Made by a program: the position numbers and the translations under genes. Under the pieces are notes generated by a model. That model saw only the letters and a list, made by a program, of their open reading frames with translations. It was not told the DNA's origin and did not search any database. 64,000 bases of DNA from G965215055 sp965215055. GTDB taxonomy: Bacteria > Pseudomonadota > Gammaproteobacteria > UBA4575. Every line of letters starts with the position of its first letter. Positions within the stretch are counted from its first letter, which is position 1. The DNA is taken from contig OZ244046.1 of NCBI GenBank assembly GCA_965215055.1, positions 62,001 to 126,000 of the forward strand, read 5' to 3'. Shown here piece by piece: positions 53,911 to 63,650 of the stretch.

Positions 53911-56900
53911 ATGCCCAGGCGAGAAGACATAAAGAGCATATTGATCATTGGCGCTGGACCGATCGTCATAGGTCAGGCTTGTGAGTTTGATTATTCAGGC
54001 GTACAGGCATGCAAATCGCTGAAAGAAGAGGGCTACCGCGTTATCTTGGTGAATTCAAATCCGGCAACCATCATGACCGACCCGGAGATGGCCGAAGTGG
54101 TCTATATTGAACCTGTCACGTGGCAAACCGTAGCTGCAATTATCAAAGAAGAACGTCCTGACGCGTTATTACCCACTATGGGGGGGCAGACAGCGCTGAA
54201 TTGTGCCCTGGACCTGGAGCGTGAAGGTATTTTAAGAGAATTTTCATTGGAAATGATCGGTGCCAGCAAATCCGCGATTGACATGGCAGAAGATCGCGAA
54301 CTTTTTCGCAGCGCGATGGACGAGATCGGCCTGCAATCTGCCAACTCCGTACTCGCCCACAGCTTGGAAGATGCGATACGGCTGCAGCCGGACATTGGCT
54401 TTCCAGCCATAATACGCCCTTCGTTCACCTTGGGAGGAAGCGGTGGGGGCATCGCCTACAACATGGAAGAATTCAAATCCATCGTTGCACATGGACTGGA
54501 CTTATCCCCTACGACAGAAGTACTACTGGAAGAGTCATTACTTGGCTGGAAAGAGTTCGAAATGGAAGTCGTGCGAGATAGAAATGACAACTGCATTATT
54601 ATCTGCTCGATTGAAAACTTTGATCCCATGGGCGTACATACCGGTGACTCGGTAACAGTTGCACCGGCACAGACCCTGACCGACAAGGAATATCAAATCA
54701 TGCGCAATGCCTCGATTGCGGTACTGCGCAAGATCGGCGTTGATACGGGTGGATCGAACGTGCAATTTGCGGTCCATCCGCAAGATGGGCGGATAGTAAT
54801 TATTGAAATGAATCCCAGGGTATCAAGATCATCAGCACTGGCGTCCAAAGCTACCGGGTTTCCCATTGCCAAAGTTGCTGCCAAACTTGCCATTGGTTAC
54901 ACCCTGGACGAGTTACAGAACGAAATTACCGGTGGTGCGACACCTGCTTCATTCGAGCCCAGTATCGACTACGTAGTAACAAAAATACCGCGCTTTACAT
55001 TTGAGAAATTTCCACAGGCCAAGCCCCGGCTCAGTACACAGATGAAATCCGTAGGAGAAGTGATGGCCATTGGCCGCACCTTTCAGGAATCATTTCAAAA
55101 GGCCTTGCGCGGCCTTGAAACCGGCGTAGATGGCTTGGACCCCGTACATCATGACTATGACGACGAACACCTGGCCCGGTTGGAATCCGAATTGCGGCAA
55201 CCAGGCCCCCAACGGATCTGGTTTATAGGCGATGCGTTACGCATGGGATACAGCATCGACAAGATCCATGCACTATCTGCAATTGATCCATGGTTTCTTA
55301 TGCAGATCAGCCAACTGATCGATATCGAGGGCCAACTGTATGCAAAACAGCTGGACGACCTTAACCAAGCCATGATGAGCGATGTAAAACGGAGAGGATT
55401 TTCAGATAGAAGGCTTGCAAAACTATTGCGATGCAGTGAAGAAAATGTACGCAACCTCAGGCACTCACTAAACGTTCACCCTGTTTATAAACGTGTCGAC
55501 ACCTGTGCTGCAGAATTTGCTACCAGCACTGCTTACATGTACTCAAGTTACGACGAAGAATGCGAGGCGGAACCAACAACCAACAAGAAAATAATCATCC
55601 TTGGGGGTGGTCCCAACCGCATTGGACAGGGCATTGAATTTGATTACTGCTGCGTGCACGCCGCATTCGCGTTACGTGAGGACGGTTATGAAACCATCAT
55701 GGTGAACTGCAACCCGGAGACAGTGTCCACCGACTACGACACATCCGACCGGCTATATTTTGACCCCTTGACATTGGAAGACGTATTGGAAATCGTGCGA
55801 GTAGAACAGCCTCTTGGAGTGATCGTGCAGTTTGGTGGGCAAACGCCTTTGAAACTGGCGCGCGAACTGGAAGCTGCGGGCGTTCCGATCATTGGCACCT
55901 CTCCAGACTCGATTGACCTTGCTGAAGACCGCGAACGATTTTTGCAACTGGTCAATCAACTTGGTTTATTACAGCCCTCAAACACAACTGCCACAAGTAG
56001 CGCACAAGCTGTTGTCGCAGCGGAAAAAATCGGCTACCCGGTAGTCGTTCGGCCATCCTATGTACTGGGGGGGCGTGCGATGGAAATCGTCCATAACCGG
56101 TCTGACTTGGAACACTACATGAATGCGGCGGTAAAAGCTTCCAATGATGCCCCCGTGCTTATTGATCACTTTCTTGACGATGCGGTAGAAGTTGACCTGG
56201 ATGCAATTTGTGACGGTAAAGACGTATTGATCGGCGGCATCATGCAGCACATCGAACAAGCTGGTATTCACTCAGGTGACAGCGCGTGTTCATTGCCACC
56301 GTACAACTTGAGTAATGCCGTACAAGATGAAATGCGGGCACAGGCGCGCAAACTTGCATTAGCCTTAAACGTCGTGGGTCTGATGAACGTCCAGTTTGCG
56401 ATTAAAGATGAAAAAGTATACTTGATAGAAGTAAACCCGCGTGCCTCACGCACCGTTCCGTTTGTATCCAAAGCCACCGGAGTCCCACTTGCAAAAATTG
56501 CGGCGCGTTGCATGGTTGGAAAATCTTTGCGACAACAAGACGTATTACGCGCGCGCGCGGTACGCAACTTTTCCGTTAAAGAAGCAGTTTTTCCATTCAT
56601 CAAGTTCAGCGGTGTTGATCCAATCTTGGGGCCCGAGATGAAATCAACAGGTGAAGTCATGGGCGTAGGCGAGACGTTTGGTGAAGCCTTTGGGAAATCC
56701 CAACTTGCCGTGGGTGCTTTACTACCCGAGAGCGGCAGCGTTTTAATAAGCGTACGCGATGAAGATAAGCCACAGGCAATAGAAATTGCTCGTCACCTGC
56801 AAAACCTGGGATTCACCCTGTTTGCCACTGGGGGCACCGCACAAAGCCTGGATGATGAAGGCGTACAGTGCCGTGCAGTGAACAAAGTCAGAGAAGGGCG

Positions 56901-57132
56901 CCCACATATCGTAGACATGATCATCAATGGCAAGATTGACTTGGTTATCAACACGACAAAAGGCAAGCAAGCCATTGCAGATTCGTTTACAATTCGCAGA
57001 GAAGCCCTGCAGCACAAGGTCTGCTACACCACGACGATTGCGGGAGCATGGGCTTTAATTGAAGCCATGCGTAGCCGTGGCGCGTATAAAGTGTACCGGC
57101 TGCAAGACTTGCATGCCCTCAACACACATTAA
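53911..57132 (+). CDS. carB: Carbamoyl-phosphate synthase large subunit
   Basis: Makes carbamoyl phosphate from bicarbonate, ammonia and two ATP. Two homologous ATP-grasp halves are visible: the first from ILIIGAGPIVIGQACEFDYS (near residue 11), the second from IIILGGGPNRIGQGIEFDYC (near 560). The metal-binding IIEMNPRVSRSSALASKATG and LIEVNPRASRTVPFVSKATG segments lie one in each half. The C-terminal methylglyoxal-synthase-like regulatory domain (about 940-1073) contains FTLFATGGTAQSL. 1073 aa equals E. coli. Cotranscribed with carA. Confidence 0.99.
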   Translation: MPRREDIKSILIIGAGPIVIGQACEFDYSGVQACKSLKEEGYRVILVNSNPATIMTDPEMAEVVYIEPVTWQTVAAIIKEERPDALLPTMGGQTALNCALDLEREGILREFSLEMIGASKSAIDMAEDRELFRSAMDEIGLQSANSVLAHSLEDAIRLQPDIGFPAIIRPSFTLGGSGGGIAYNMEEFKSIVAHGLDLSPTTEVLLEESLLGWKEFEMEVVRDRNDNCIIICSIENFDPMGVHTGDSVTVAPAQTLTDKEYQIMRNASIAVLRKIGVDTGGSNVQFAVHPQDGRIVIIEMNPRVSRSSALASKATGFPIAKVAAKLAIGYTLDELQNEITGGATPASFEPSIDYVVTKIPRFTFEKFPQAKPRLSTQMKSVGEVMAIGRTFQESFQKALRGLETGVDGLDPVHHDYDDEHLARLESELRQPGPQRIWFIGDALRMGYSIDKIHALSAIDPWFLMQISQLIDIEGQLYAKQLDDLNQAMMSDVKRRGFSDRRLAKLLRCSEENVRNLRHSLNVHPVYKRVDTCAAEFATSTAYMYSSYDEECEAEPTTNKKIIILGGGPNRIGQGIEFDYCCVHAAFALREDGYETIMVNCNPETVSTDYDTSDRLYFDPLTLEDVLEIVRVEQPLGVIVQFGGQTPLKLARELEAAGVPIIGTSPDSIDLAEDRERFLQLVNQLGLLQPSNTTATSSAQAVVAAEKIGYPVVVRPSYVLGGRAMEIVHNRSDLEHYMNAAVKASNDAPVLIDHFLDDAVEVDLDAICDGKDVLIGGIMQHIEQAGIHSGDSACSLPPYNLSNAVQDEMRAQARKLALALNVVGLMNVQFAIKDEKVYLIEVNPRASRTVPFVSKATGVPLAKIAARCMVGKSLRQQDVLRARAVRNFSVKEAVFPFIKFSGVDPILGPEMKSTGEVMGVGETFGEAFGKSQLAVGALLPESGSVLISVRDEDKPQAIEIARHLQNLGFTLFATGGTAQSLDDEGVQCRAVNKVREGRPHIVDMIINGKIDLVINTTKGKQAIADSFTIRREALQHKVCYTTTIAGAWALIEAMRSRGAYKVYRLQDLHALNTH

Positions 57133-57163
57133 TTACGCGCGCTCACCACCAAGTATTATAGCC

Positions 57164-57646
57164 ATGAACAGAACCCTTCTTACCGTGCAAGGCGCGGAAA
57201 AACTACGTGCAGAACTGCAACAACTTAAATCTGTACAACGTCCTAAAATTATCAAGGCGATAGCCACTGCGCGGGCGCATGGAGACCTGAAAGAAAATGC
57301 AGAATACCATGCTGCCCGTGAACAACAGTCTTTTATTGAAGGCCGTATAAGAGACCTTGAAGCCAAATTATCCGATGCCCAGGTGATAGACGTAACAAAA
57401 GTCAAAGCCAACGGGCGAATTGTTTTTGGTGCCACCGTAATATTAGAGGACGAAGAAAAAGGCGAGCGATCAACCTACACAGTCGTGGGTGAAGACGAAG
57501 CCGACATCAAGCAGGGAATGATATCGATCACCTCACCTATCGCGCGGGCGATGATTGGCAAAGAAGAGGGCGAAGTCATCGCGGTCAACGTACCTGCGGG
57601 AGAGAAAAGCTACCAGGTAATCGAAGTACGTTACGGCACCGAGTAG
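57164..57646 (+). CDS. greA: Transcription elongation factor GreA
   Basis: Rescues backtracked RNA polymerase by stimulating RNA cleavage. The N-terminal coiled coil contains ATARAHGDLKENAEYHAARE, with the acidic tip that reaches the polymerase active site. The C-terminal FKBP-like domain ends GEKSYQVIEVRYG. The ATG at 57164 gives 160 aa (E. coli 158) and opens MNRTLLTVQGAEKLRAEL; upstream in-frame codons lie inside carB. The carAB-greA-rlmE-ftsH order is conserved. The usual yhbY divergent to rlmE is absent. Confidence 0.97.
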   Translation: MNRTLLTVQGAEKLRAELQQLKSVQRPKIIKAIATARAHGDLKENAEYHAAREQQSFIEGRIRDLEAKLSDAQVIDVTKVKANGRIVFGATVILEDEEKGERSTYTVVGEDEADIKQGMISITSPIARAMIGKEEGEVIAVNVPAGEKSYQVIEVRYGTE

Positions 57647-57702
57647 TAATTCCCATCCCATCCATACGTTCCACTTGCACGCTGCAAAAGCGAAAATGAA
57701 TC

Positions 57703-58311
57703 GTGTCAAAAAGGCACAAGGTCAGAGAGCATGCTAACGACCCGTTTGTGCGGCGTGCCAACAGCGAAGGTTGGCGTTCACGTGCGGTTTTCAAGCTACA
57801 GGAAATAGACGAGAAATATCACCTGCTGCAAGCCGGGATGATCGTAGTCGACTTGGGAGCGGCACCGGGCAGTTGGAGCCAATACGCGGCGCAACGGGTT
57901 GGTCCGCGAGGCAAAGTCATTGCGATAGACCTGTTAGACATGGAATCCATTGAAAATGTTTCGTTTCTCAGGGGTGACTTTACCCAGCCTGAACCACGTG
58001 CATCTTTACGTGCGATGGCCGGTCAAAACAAGGTAGACCTTGTTTTATGTGACATGGCCCCCAATATTAGCGGTATATCTGGCGTAGACCAGCCACGGGT
58101 AATGTATCTTGCAGAACAGGTTGCTGACTTCAGTACCGTGGTACTGGCTTCCAGTGGCAGCTTACTGATAAAGCTGTTTCAAGGTGCCGGATTTGATGAT
58201 TACATAAAAATGTTGAGAAATCGGTTTTCCAAGGTACTGATTCGCAAACCCAAAGCTTCGCGCCCGAAAAGCCGCGAAGTATATGCACTGGCGATTAAAG
58301 CCAGGCTATAA
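57703..58311 (+). CDS. rlmE: 23S rRNA (uridine-2'-O) methyltransferase RlmE
   Basis: Also called RrmJ/FtsJ; methylates the ribose of U2552 in 23S rRNA, helping 50S maturation. GTG start at 57703. The SAM motif is VVDLGAAPGSWSQYA. The K-D-K-E catalytic set is visible: Lys in SRAVFKLQEID, Asp in LCDMAPNISG, Lys in LLIKLFQG and Glu in SREVYALA. 202 aa (E. coli 209). ftsH follows, and the pair is usually one heat-inducible operon. Confidence 0.97.
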   Translation: MSKRHKVREHANDPFVRRANSEGWRSRAVFKLQEIDEKYHLLQAGMIVVDLGAAPGSWSQYAAQRVGPRGKVIAIDLLDMESIENVSFLRGDFTQPEPRASLRAMAGQNKVDLVLCDMAPNISGISGVDQPRVMYLAEQVADFSTVVLASSGSLLIKLFQGAGFDDYIKMLRNRFSKVLIRKPKASRPKSREVYALAIKARL

Positions 58312-58359
58312 TATAATTAAAGGGCAGTAAATAGCTGATATGAAACAAGAGGGGCGCAT

Positions 58360-60294
58360 TTGAACAACATGGTCAAAAACTTGTTGCTGTGGGCGGTAAT
58401 TGCGGCCGTGCTAATGACCGTATTTAATAACTTTGCCCCGCGTATAGAGACAGCGGCCAAGATTAACTATTCAGAATTTATTGAACAGGTTCGTTCCGGC
58501 AACGTCAAATCAGTTTCAATCAACCCGGATGATCGTCATATCAAGGGCAAGTATGAAAGTGGCGAGGATTTTGAGACCGTCAGTCCTGGTGACCCGGGCC
58601 TGGTTAACGACCTGCTTGACAATGGCGTCAACTTCGAAGCAGGCGAGACCAAGCCACGTTCACTACTTCTCGATATTTTGATCAGCTGGTTTCCAATGCT
58701 CCTGTTGATTGGAGTATGGATTTTCTTCATGCGGCAAATGCAAGGAGGAGGTACTGGGCGGGGTGCCATGTCATTTGGAAAGAGCAAGGCCCGCTTGATG
58801 AGTGAAGATCAAATTAACGTCACCTTTCATGACGTAGCGGGAGTTGAAGAAGCCAAGGAAGAAGTATCCGAACTGGTCGAGTTTTTGCGCGACCCTGGCA
58901 AGTTTCAAAAACTGGGTGGCAAAATTCCCCGTGGCGTATTAATGGTGGGTTCGCCAGGCACTGGTAAGACACTTCTTGCCAAGGCGATTGCCGGTGAAGC
59001 CAAAGTACCCTTTTTTACGATTTCGGGTTCCGATTTCGTTGAAATGTTTGTAGGTGTAGGTGCGTCGCGCGTACGGGACATGTTTACCCAGGCGAAGAAA
59101 CACTCGCCATGCATCATCTTTATTGACGAAATTGACGCCGTAGGCCGTCATCGTGGTGCCGGGCTGGGTGGTGGTCACGACGAACGTGAACAAACACTCA
59201 ACCAGTTACTGGTAGAAATGGATGGTTTTGATGGTAACGAAGGCATTATCGTAATTGCGGCGACCAACCGTCCTGACGTATTGGACCCGGCATTACTGCG
59301 TCCGGGTCGTTTTGATCGCCAAGTGACGGTGCCGTTACCAGACATTCGCGGGCGTGAGCAGATACTGAAGGTGCACATGCGCAAAGTACCACTTGGTAAA
59401 GACGTGCGTGCCGACTTCATTGCACGAGGCACCCCTGGTTTTTCCGGTGCTGACTTGGCGAACCTCGTGAACGAAGCCGCTTTATTTGCGGCACGCGCCA
59501 ACAAGCGTACCGTTGACATGGAAGAATTCGAACGTGCCAAGGACAAAATCCTCATGGGTGCGGAACGCAAATCCATGGTGATGAGCGATGCAGAGAAAAA
59601 GCTTACCGCGTACCACGAGTCGGGGCACGCTATTGTCGGCCGCCTGGTACCCGAACACGACCCTGTTTATAAAGTAACGATTATTCCGCGTGGCCGCGCA
59701 CTGGGTGTAACCATGTTTTTGCCTGAAGATGACCGGTACAGTCATAGTAAACAACGTTTGGAAAGCCAGATCTCCAGCCTGTTTGGTGGGCGTGTTGCTG
59801 AAGAACTCATCTTTGGGGACGAGGCAGTTACTACGGGTGCATCGAACGATATTGAGCGGGCTACTGAAATCGCACGCGCCATGGTTACAAAATGGGGCTT
59901 ATCAGAAAAGATGGGCCCGCTTGCCTATGGTGAAGAAGACGGAGAAGTATTTCTTGGCCATTCAGTGACGCAACACAAACCCATATCAGACGATACCGCC
60001 AACTCAATCGATCAGGAAATACGGCGGATTATCGACATGAATTACAAGCGTGCACTTGGTTTAGTTAAGGACAATATGGACAAACTCCACATCATGGCCA
60101 AGGCGTTGATCAAGTATGAAACGCTGGACAAAGAACAAATTGACGACATCATGGAAGGCAAGGAGCCTCGCCCTCCTGAAGATTGGATGGATGATGATCT
60201 TGGTGCAAACACTACAACTGCCAAGCCTGAAGGTGATGAGGCCCACAAAAGCAAAGACTCTGAAGTGATTGGCGGCGCGGCGAGCGAACACTAA
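58360..60294 (+). CDS. ftsH: ATP-dependent zinc metalloprotease FtsH
   Basis: Membrane-anchored AAA+ protease that degrades misfolded membrane proteins and regulators such as sigma-32 and LpxC. TTG start at 58360, supported by AAGAGGGG 5 bases ahead. Two membrane segments flank a periplasmic domain (about 6-22 and 105-125). Walker A is GSPGTGKTL, the pore motif FVG is in EMFVGVGASRV, Walker B is IIFIDEIDAVG, and the zinc site is HESGHAIVG. 644 aa, equal to E. coli. A seven-codon ATG frame (58340-58363) ends within the ftsH start codon. Confidence 0.98.
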   Translation: MNNMVKNLLLWAVIAAVLMTVFNNFAPRIETAAKINYSEFIEQVRSGNVKSVSINPDDRHIKGKYESGEDFETVSPGDPGLVNDLLDNGVNFEAGETKPRSLLLDILISWFPMLLLIGVWIFFMRQMQGGGTGRGAMSFGKSKARLMSEDQINVTFHDVAGVEEAKEEVSELVEFLRDPGKFQKLGGKIPRGVLMVGSPGTGKTLLAKAIAGEAKVPFFTISGSDFVEMFVGVGASRVRDMFTQAKKHSPCIIFIDEIDAVGRHRGAGLGGGHDEREQTLNQLLVEMDGFDGNEGIIVIAATNRPDVLDPALLRPGRFDRQVTVPLPDIRGREQILKVHMRKVPLGKDVRADFIARGTPGFSGADLANLVNEAALFAARANKRTVDMEEFERAKDKILMGAERKSMVMSDAEKKLTAYHESGHAIVGRLVPEHDPVYKVTIIPRGRALGVTMFLPEDDRYSHSKQRLESQISSLFGGRVAEELIFGDEAVTTGASNDIERATEIARAMVTKWGLSEKMGPLAYGEEDGEVFLGHSVTQHKPISDDTANSIDQEIRRIIDMNYKRALGLVKDNMDKLHIMAKALIKYETLDKEQIDDIMEGKEPRPPEDWMDDDLGANTTTAKPEGDEAHKSKDSEVIGGAASEH

Positions 60295-60417
60295 CCTATT
60301 ACACCTCTGCATCCCGCTCTTAAGCCTGCTCCTGTTCTTCATCAATTGCGTAAATACAGGGTTTCCCGTGCAGAAGTGGACATATCAAATTCTGTTTGAC
60401 GATAGATAAGGGAATTC

Positions 60418-61770
60418 ATGGCACGTAAATACTTTGGTACCGATGGCATACGCGGTCGCGTTGGTGGTGACCTAATGACCCCCGATTTCGTGTTGAAACT
60501 GGGCTGGTCCGTGGGGCGTGTTTTGTGCCGTGGTGACCGAAACCTGGTTCTGATCGGCAAAGACACCCGTATTTCTGGCTACATGTTCGAGTCCGTACTT
60601 GAAGCAGGCCTGTCTGCGGCAGGGGCACATACTCGTTTACTGGGCCCCATGCCTACCCCTGCGGTTGCATACTTGACTCAAACCTTGCGTGCAGCAGCGG
60701 GCATTGTCATCAGCGCATCGCATAATCCTTATCATGATAACGGCGTGAAATTTTTTTCGGGCAATGGGACAAAGCTATCTGGAGATATGGAGCGTGAGAT
60801 AGAACTTCAACTGGACCAGCCAATGAAAGTTGTCGACTCCTCCCAGCTTGGCAAAGTAGAGCGGGTTAATGATGCGGCTGGGCGCTACATCGAGTTTTGT
60901 AAAAGTACAATACCTGCGCACATCAGGCTGAATGGCTTGAAGATTGTAGTCGATTGCGCACATGGATCTACTTACCATATCGCACCGGATGTCTTCTCAG
61001 AACTTGGCGCAGAAGTTATCAGCATTGCATCCGAACCGGATGGCCTGAACATCAATAATGAATGTGGTACGACGAACCTTGAATTATTACGTGCGGCAGT
61101 TATTGAACATCACGCTGACCTGGGAATTGCCATTGACGGTGACGGTGACAGGGTCATTATGATTGATGATACGGGCACTCCAGTGGATGGCGACGAAATT
61201 TTATACATCATTGCGCATGCGCTTGACTCAGATAACCGTCTACACGGTGGTGTAGTAGGAACCTTGATGAGCAACCTTGGGCTTGAACATGCCCTGCGTG
61301 CCCGGAAAATTGGATTCAAGCGTGCGGCAGTAGGGGACCGGTTCGTGCTGGAAATGCTGCAAGACAACTCCTGGATATTGGGTGGGGAGCCTTCAGGGCA
61401 CATTGTCTACCTGGACCGAACGACCACTGGTGATGCGATCATTGCCGCGTTGCAAGTATTAAAGACACTGGTTACCACCCAGAAAAGCTTACAGGAAGCC
61501 AAATCAGGAATGGAAAAATACCCTCAAGCACTTATCAACGTTCCGGTACAGCAAAAAATCGAAATTAGCAACATGCCGAAAGTTCAGCTAACCGTAAAAG
61601 AGGCCGAATCTTGCCTGGGAGACTCCGGTCGCGTTTTACTGCGGCCGTCTGGTACCGAATCTGTAGTCAGAGTTATGGTTGAAGGAACCGACGCCGTGAA
61701 AGTGCAACACTTGGCCGACCAAATTGCAGACAGCGTTTCAAACTCCTGCGAGAGAGAAGCACTTGGCTAA
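60418..61770 (+). CDS. glmM: Phosphoglucosamine mutase
   Basis: Converts glucosamine-6-phosphate to glucosamine-1-phosphate for peptidoglycan and LPS. The phosphoserine is S101 in VISASHNPYHDNG. The metal loop is AIDGDGDRVI, the sugar loop GGEPSGH and the phosphate loop RPSGTESVVRV. 450 aa (E. coli 445). In E. coli folP lies between ftsH and glmM; here the 123-base gap has no room for it. Confidence 0.98.
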   Translation: MARKYFGTDGIRGRVGGDLMTPDFVLKLGWSVGRVLCRGDRNLVLIGKDTRISGYMFESVLEAGLSAAGAHTRLLGPMPTPAVAYLTQTLRAAAGIVISASHNPYHDNGVKFFSGNGTKLSGDMEREIELQLDQPMKVVDSSQLGKVERVNDAAGRYIEFCKSTIPAHIRLNGLKIVVDCAHGSTYHIAPDVFSELGAEVISIASEPDGLNINNECGTTNLELLRAAVIEHHADLGIAIDGDGDRVIMIDDTGTPVDGDEILYIIAHALDSDNRLHGGVVGTLMSNLGLEHALRARKIGFKRAAVGDRFVLEMLQDNSWILGGEPSGHIVYLDRTTTGDAIIAALQVLKTLVTTQKSLQEAKSGMEKYPQALINVPVQQKIEISNMPKVQLTVKEAESCLGDSGRVLLRPSGTESVVRVMVEGTDAVKVQHLADQIADSVSNSCEREALG

Positions 61771-61879
61771 GTAGATTGAAGTCTACTCTGTGCCACGACG
61801 CAGGGCAGGGCTTGGCATTATTGTTGATAATCTTTTTTAGTATAGGCCCTCGCACACCTTTAGAGTACAACCAAACGTT

Positions 61880-62632
61880 ATGCGACGTTCACTGATAGCA
61901 GGAAACTGGAAACTGCATGGCTCCTCGGAGATGGTTGCGGATTTATTGTCTGGGATAAATAATCAACTACCTGCTGTTACCGCAGCGGAACTGGCAGTAT
62001 GTCCGCCTTTTGTTTATTTAAGCCATGCGCGGCAACTGCTGAGCGGCCTTGATATTTCACTGGGCGCACAAGATTGCTCGGACCAGGAAAGTGGTGCCTA
62101 TACGGGCGAAGTTGCAGCGGCGATGATCAAGGAATTCGGTTGCAAGTACGTTATTGTTGGACATTCAGAGCGGCGACATCTTTACCATGAAAGCGATAAA
62201 ATAGTGGCGGCAAAATTTGCAAGAGTGAAAGAAAATAACCTGACACCAATACTATGTGTTGGTGAAACACTGCAAGAGCGTGAAGACGGCCATACCGAAG
62301 CTGTTATTGCCAGGCAGATAGACGCCATACTCGAACATTTGAATATTGAAGCGTTCAAAGATGCAGTTATTGCATATGAACCCGTTTGGGCAATTGGTAC
62401 CGGCCACACGGCAACGCCGGATATGGCACAGGAAATTCACGAATTTATCCGTGAAAAACTTAATGTTCTACATAAAAATATTGCAGTAAATATAAGAATT
62501 CTCTATGGTGGCAGCATGAAGCCGGATAATGCCAAGCAGTTACTGCAACAAGATGACATTGATGGTGGCTTGATTGGCGGGGCTGCCCTCAAGGCAGAAG
62601 ATTTTATTGCAATTGCAGTGGCTGCAAACTAA
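61880..62632 (+). CDS. tpiA: Triosephosphate isomerase
   Basis: Interconverts dihydroxyacetone phosphate and glyceraldehyde 3-phosphate. All catalytic residues are seen: K11 (AGNWKLHG), H95 (IVGHSERR) and E167 (AYEPVWAIGTG); the flexible loop 6 follows. The phosphate loop is YGGSM with GGAALKAEDF. 250 aa, normal. glmM-tpiA-secG order is widespread in gammaproteobacteria outside the enterics. A 5-bp stem GTAGA-ttgaag-TCTAC lies just after the glmM stop. Confidence 0.98.
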   Translation: MRRSLIAGNWKLHGSSEMVADLLSGINNQLPAVTAAELAVCPPFVYLSHARQLLSGLDISLGAQDCSDQESGAYTGEVAAAMIKEFGCKYVIVGHSERRHLYHESDKIVAAKFARVKENNLTPILCVGETLQEREDGHTEAVIARQIDAILEHLNIEAFKDAVIAYEPVWAIGTGHTATPDMAQEIHEFIREKLNVLHKNIAVNIRILYGGSMKPDNAKQLLQQDDIDGGLIGGAALKAEDFIAIAVAAN

Positions 62633-62672
62633 TTTTCTATACTAGCTGCACCATCATATAGATGAGGTTTTA

Positions 62673-63068
62673 ATGTTATACAGTATTTTAATTACCGTTG
62701 ATGTTTTACTGGCCATTAGCATCATCGGCCTGGTGCTGATCCAGCAAGGCAAGGGTGCCGACATTGGTGCTGCATTTGGAGGTGGAGCTTCCGGCACAGT
62801 GTTTGGCGCGCGTGGCTCCGCATCTTTTCTAACGCGCGTGACTACAATCCTGGCACTGCTGTTCTTTGTCAATAGCTTGGCACTTGCTTACCTGGCAAGC
62901 CATCGCCCCGCTGACGAGAGCGTAATTCACACGATCCAGGAACCAGTTGAAATGATGCCTGACGTTGAAAGTGTGCAAGACCTGCCCCAGGTAAACGTGG
63001 GTGAAATGGACTCACTGGAACTGCCTGAAACAGAGACCGAAGCTACTCCGGACGACGTTCCAGAGTAG
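62673..63068 (+). CDS. secG: Preprotein translocase subunit SecG
   Basis: Small component of the SecYEG channel. Two membrane segments (about residues 3-22 and 54-73) flank the conserved cytoplasmic loop QQGKGADIGAAFGGGASGTV, which ends FGARGS. The tail after residue 75 is acidic and Glu/Pro-rich, making the protein 131 aa against 110 in E. coli. In this class tRNA-Leu and nuoA usually follow; here a 423-base gap, tRNA-Leu and vapBC follow. Confidence 0.95.
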   Translation: MLYSILITVDVLLAISIIGLVLIQQGKGADIGAAFGGGASGTVFGARGSASFLTRVTTILALLFFVNSLALAYLASHRPADESVIHTIQEPVEMMPDVESVQDLPQVNVGEMDSLELPETETEATPDDVPE

Positions 63069-63491
63069 TTCAGTATAATGTTTTGCAGGGTTTACTACGG
63101 GGACTTACTTCTATAAAGCTTGTCTCCAAGCTCATTTCTGCGGTACACGTCCCGCAATTACTCCCCGATTAAAGATAGAGTCGGATTAAGGATAGCCTCC
63201 GAACCCTGTTCAGAAAAAATGAGCGACCTAAAAAACAAACGCCATTACGATGGCGTATAAAATTATTACAATACCCACGATAAGGGCAATCGTATCAAAT
63301 TTTTTAGTTCCACTATCTTCAGTCACTGGTAATTCCCCATATTAATTAGTGAATGAAATCGATAAAAAAGATGAAGTGTACAGCTACGTTATAATCCCAC
63401 GAATAACGTGAATTGTCTATATGGCTATTCCTTTCAGCAAAAAAAATACTCGGACATGGTATAGCTTACATTAAAATATCCCGTACACGAT
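63069..63491. other. 423-base gap between secG and tRNA-Leu
   Basis: Mostly AT-rich and without a long frame. Near the start there is a TATAAT (63074-63079) and a hairpin AGCTTG-tctc-CAAGCT (63117-63132) that may end the secG transcript weakly. On the minus strand a 32-codon frame (63228-63326) could encode a membrane microprotein, listed separately. A TAAAAT about 15 bases before the tRNA may be its -10 box. Confidence 0.6.
63228..63326 (-). CDS. Possible 32-aa single-pass membrane microprotein
   Basis: GTG-initiated frame of 32 codons. Residues 1-12 are polar and charged (MTEDSGTKKFDT) and residues 13-32 form one unbroken hydrophobic helix (IALIVGIVIILYAIVMAFVF) that ends at the stop. A GGGGA lies 7-8 bases before the GTG, a good ribosome binding site. 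The frame fits known small stress or complex-associated membrane proteins in size and shape, but I recognise no family. Coding status rests on the ribosome binding site and the clean helix only. Confidence 0.5.
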   Translation of the reverse strand: MTEDSGTKKFDTIALIVGIVIILYAIVMAFVF

Positions 63492-63578
63492 GCCGATGTG
63501 GCGGAATTGGTAGACGCGCTAGCTTGAGGGGCTAGTGAGGGCAACCTCGTGCCGGTTCGAGTCCGGCCATCGGCACCA
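63492..63578 (+). tRNA. tRNA-Leu (GAG)
   Basis: Complete 87-base class II tRNA. Acceptor GCCGATG/CATCGGC, anticodon arm CTAGC-TTGAGGG-GCTAG with anticodon GAG, long variable arm, T loop TTCGAGT, encoded CCA. Confidence 0.97.
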
Positions 63579-63650
63579 AGATTTAGCACAACGTCAGGTT
63601 GAGCAGATCGAACCCTTAGCCATGTCTCAATAATAGTGTATGCTATGTGT

